This document shows positions 63,901 to 64,000 of a DNA stretch of 64,000 nucleotides, in pieces. This DNA comes from Arion vulgaris (Eukaryota > Mollusca > Gastropoda > Stylommatophora > Arionidae): assembly GCA_020796225.1 (NCBI GenBank), contig CM036756.1:64533644-64597643 (forward strand). Direction: 5' to 3'. The translations under genes were made by a program, and so were the position numbers. Under the pieces are notes generated by a model that saw only the letters and a program-made list of their open reading frames with translations, was not told the DNA's origin and made no database searches. Each line of letters starts with the position of its first letter. Position 1 is the stretch's first letter.

Positions 63901-64000
63901 TTCTTACCAAGTAAACCAAACATAATCAGATTTCTCTTCATGTTGTACCCTTTACTTTTCTCCTTACCAAGTAAACCAGACATAATCAGATTTCTCTTCA

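Overview
This is a eukaryotic window: AT-rich DNA with GT-AG introns, short exons and a very dense load of SINEs, LINE relics, MITEs and minisatellites. No prokaryotic operon, rRNA or functional tRNA gene is visible. The main host gene is a class 2 semaphorin, a class found in invertebrates and not in vertebrates, so the source is most likely a protostome. The repeat style would fit a mollusc, but that is a guess. Repeat names used here (SINE-A to SINE-G, LINE-2 to LINE-9, RTE-1, I-LINE) are local labels.

Two host genes converge. On the + strand, three exons (458-559, 2498-2576, 5574-5771) form the 3' end of a coiled-coil protein gene ending at TAG 5769-5771. On the - strand, a semaphorin-2A-like gene runs from 49071 down to about 23077. 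Fifteen exons are well supported and one terminal exon is tentative. They encode most of the sema domain, a PSI module, an Ig-like domain and the conserved C-terminal segment. Signal peptide and first exon(s) were not found and may lie beyond 49.1 kb or outside the window. Splice phases chain correctly at every junction except exon c (44011-44121) to exon d (42739-42833). At two exons the 3' end and its donor site have been tandemly copied: a 126-bp duplication at 43781-44037 and six 51-bp units at 38649-38954.

Layout: 1-5.8 kb coiled-coil gene 3' end with nested SINEs and LINEs. 5.8-23 kb intergenic, with MITEs, Penelope-like arms, SINEs and several minisatellites. 23-49 kb semaphorin gene, whose introns hold a Penelope-like relic, I-type LINE ends, a 0.9-kb 14-bp minisatellite and a run of three U2 snRNA pseudogenes. 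49-60 kb LINE and SINE relics and large pyrimidine-rich minisatellites. 60.4-64 kb a 60-bp satellite split by a full-length but frame-broken 3.2-kb RTE-type retrotransposon.

The most informative repeat relationship is that the full-length RTE element begins with the same roughly 115-130 bp that forms the head of the abundant SINE-B family. SINE-B therefore looks built from RTE 5' sequence plus an unrelated body ending in a (GAA)n tail. Many insertions keep clear target-site duplications, so insertion order can be read directly, including a four-layer nest at 21997-22928.
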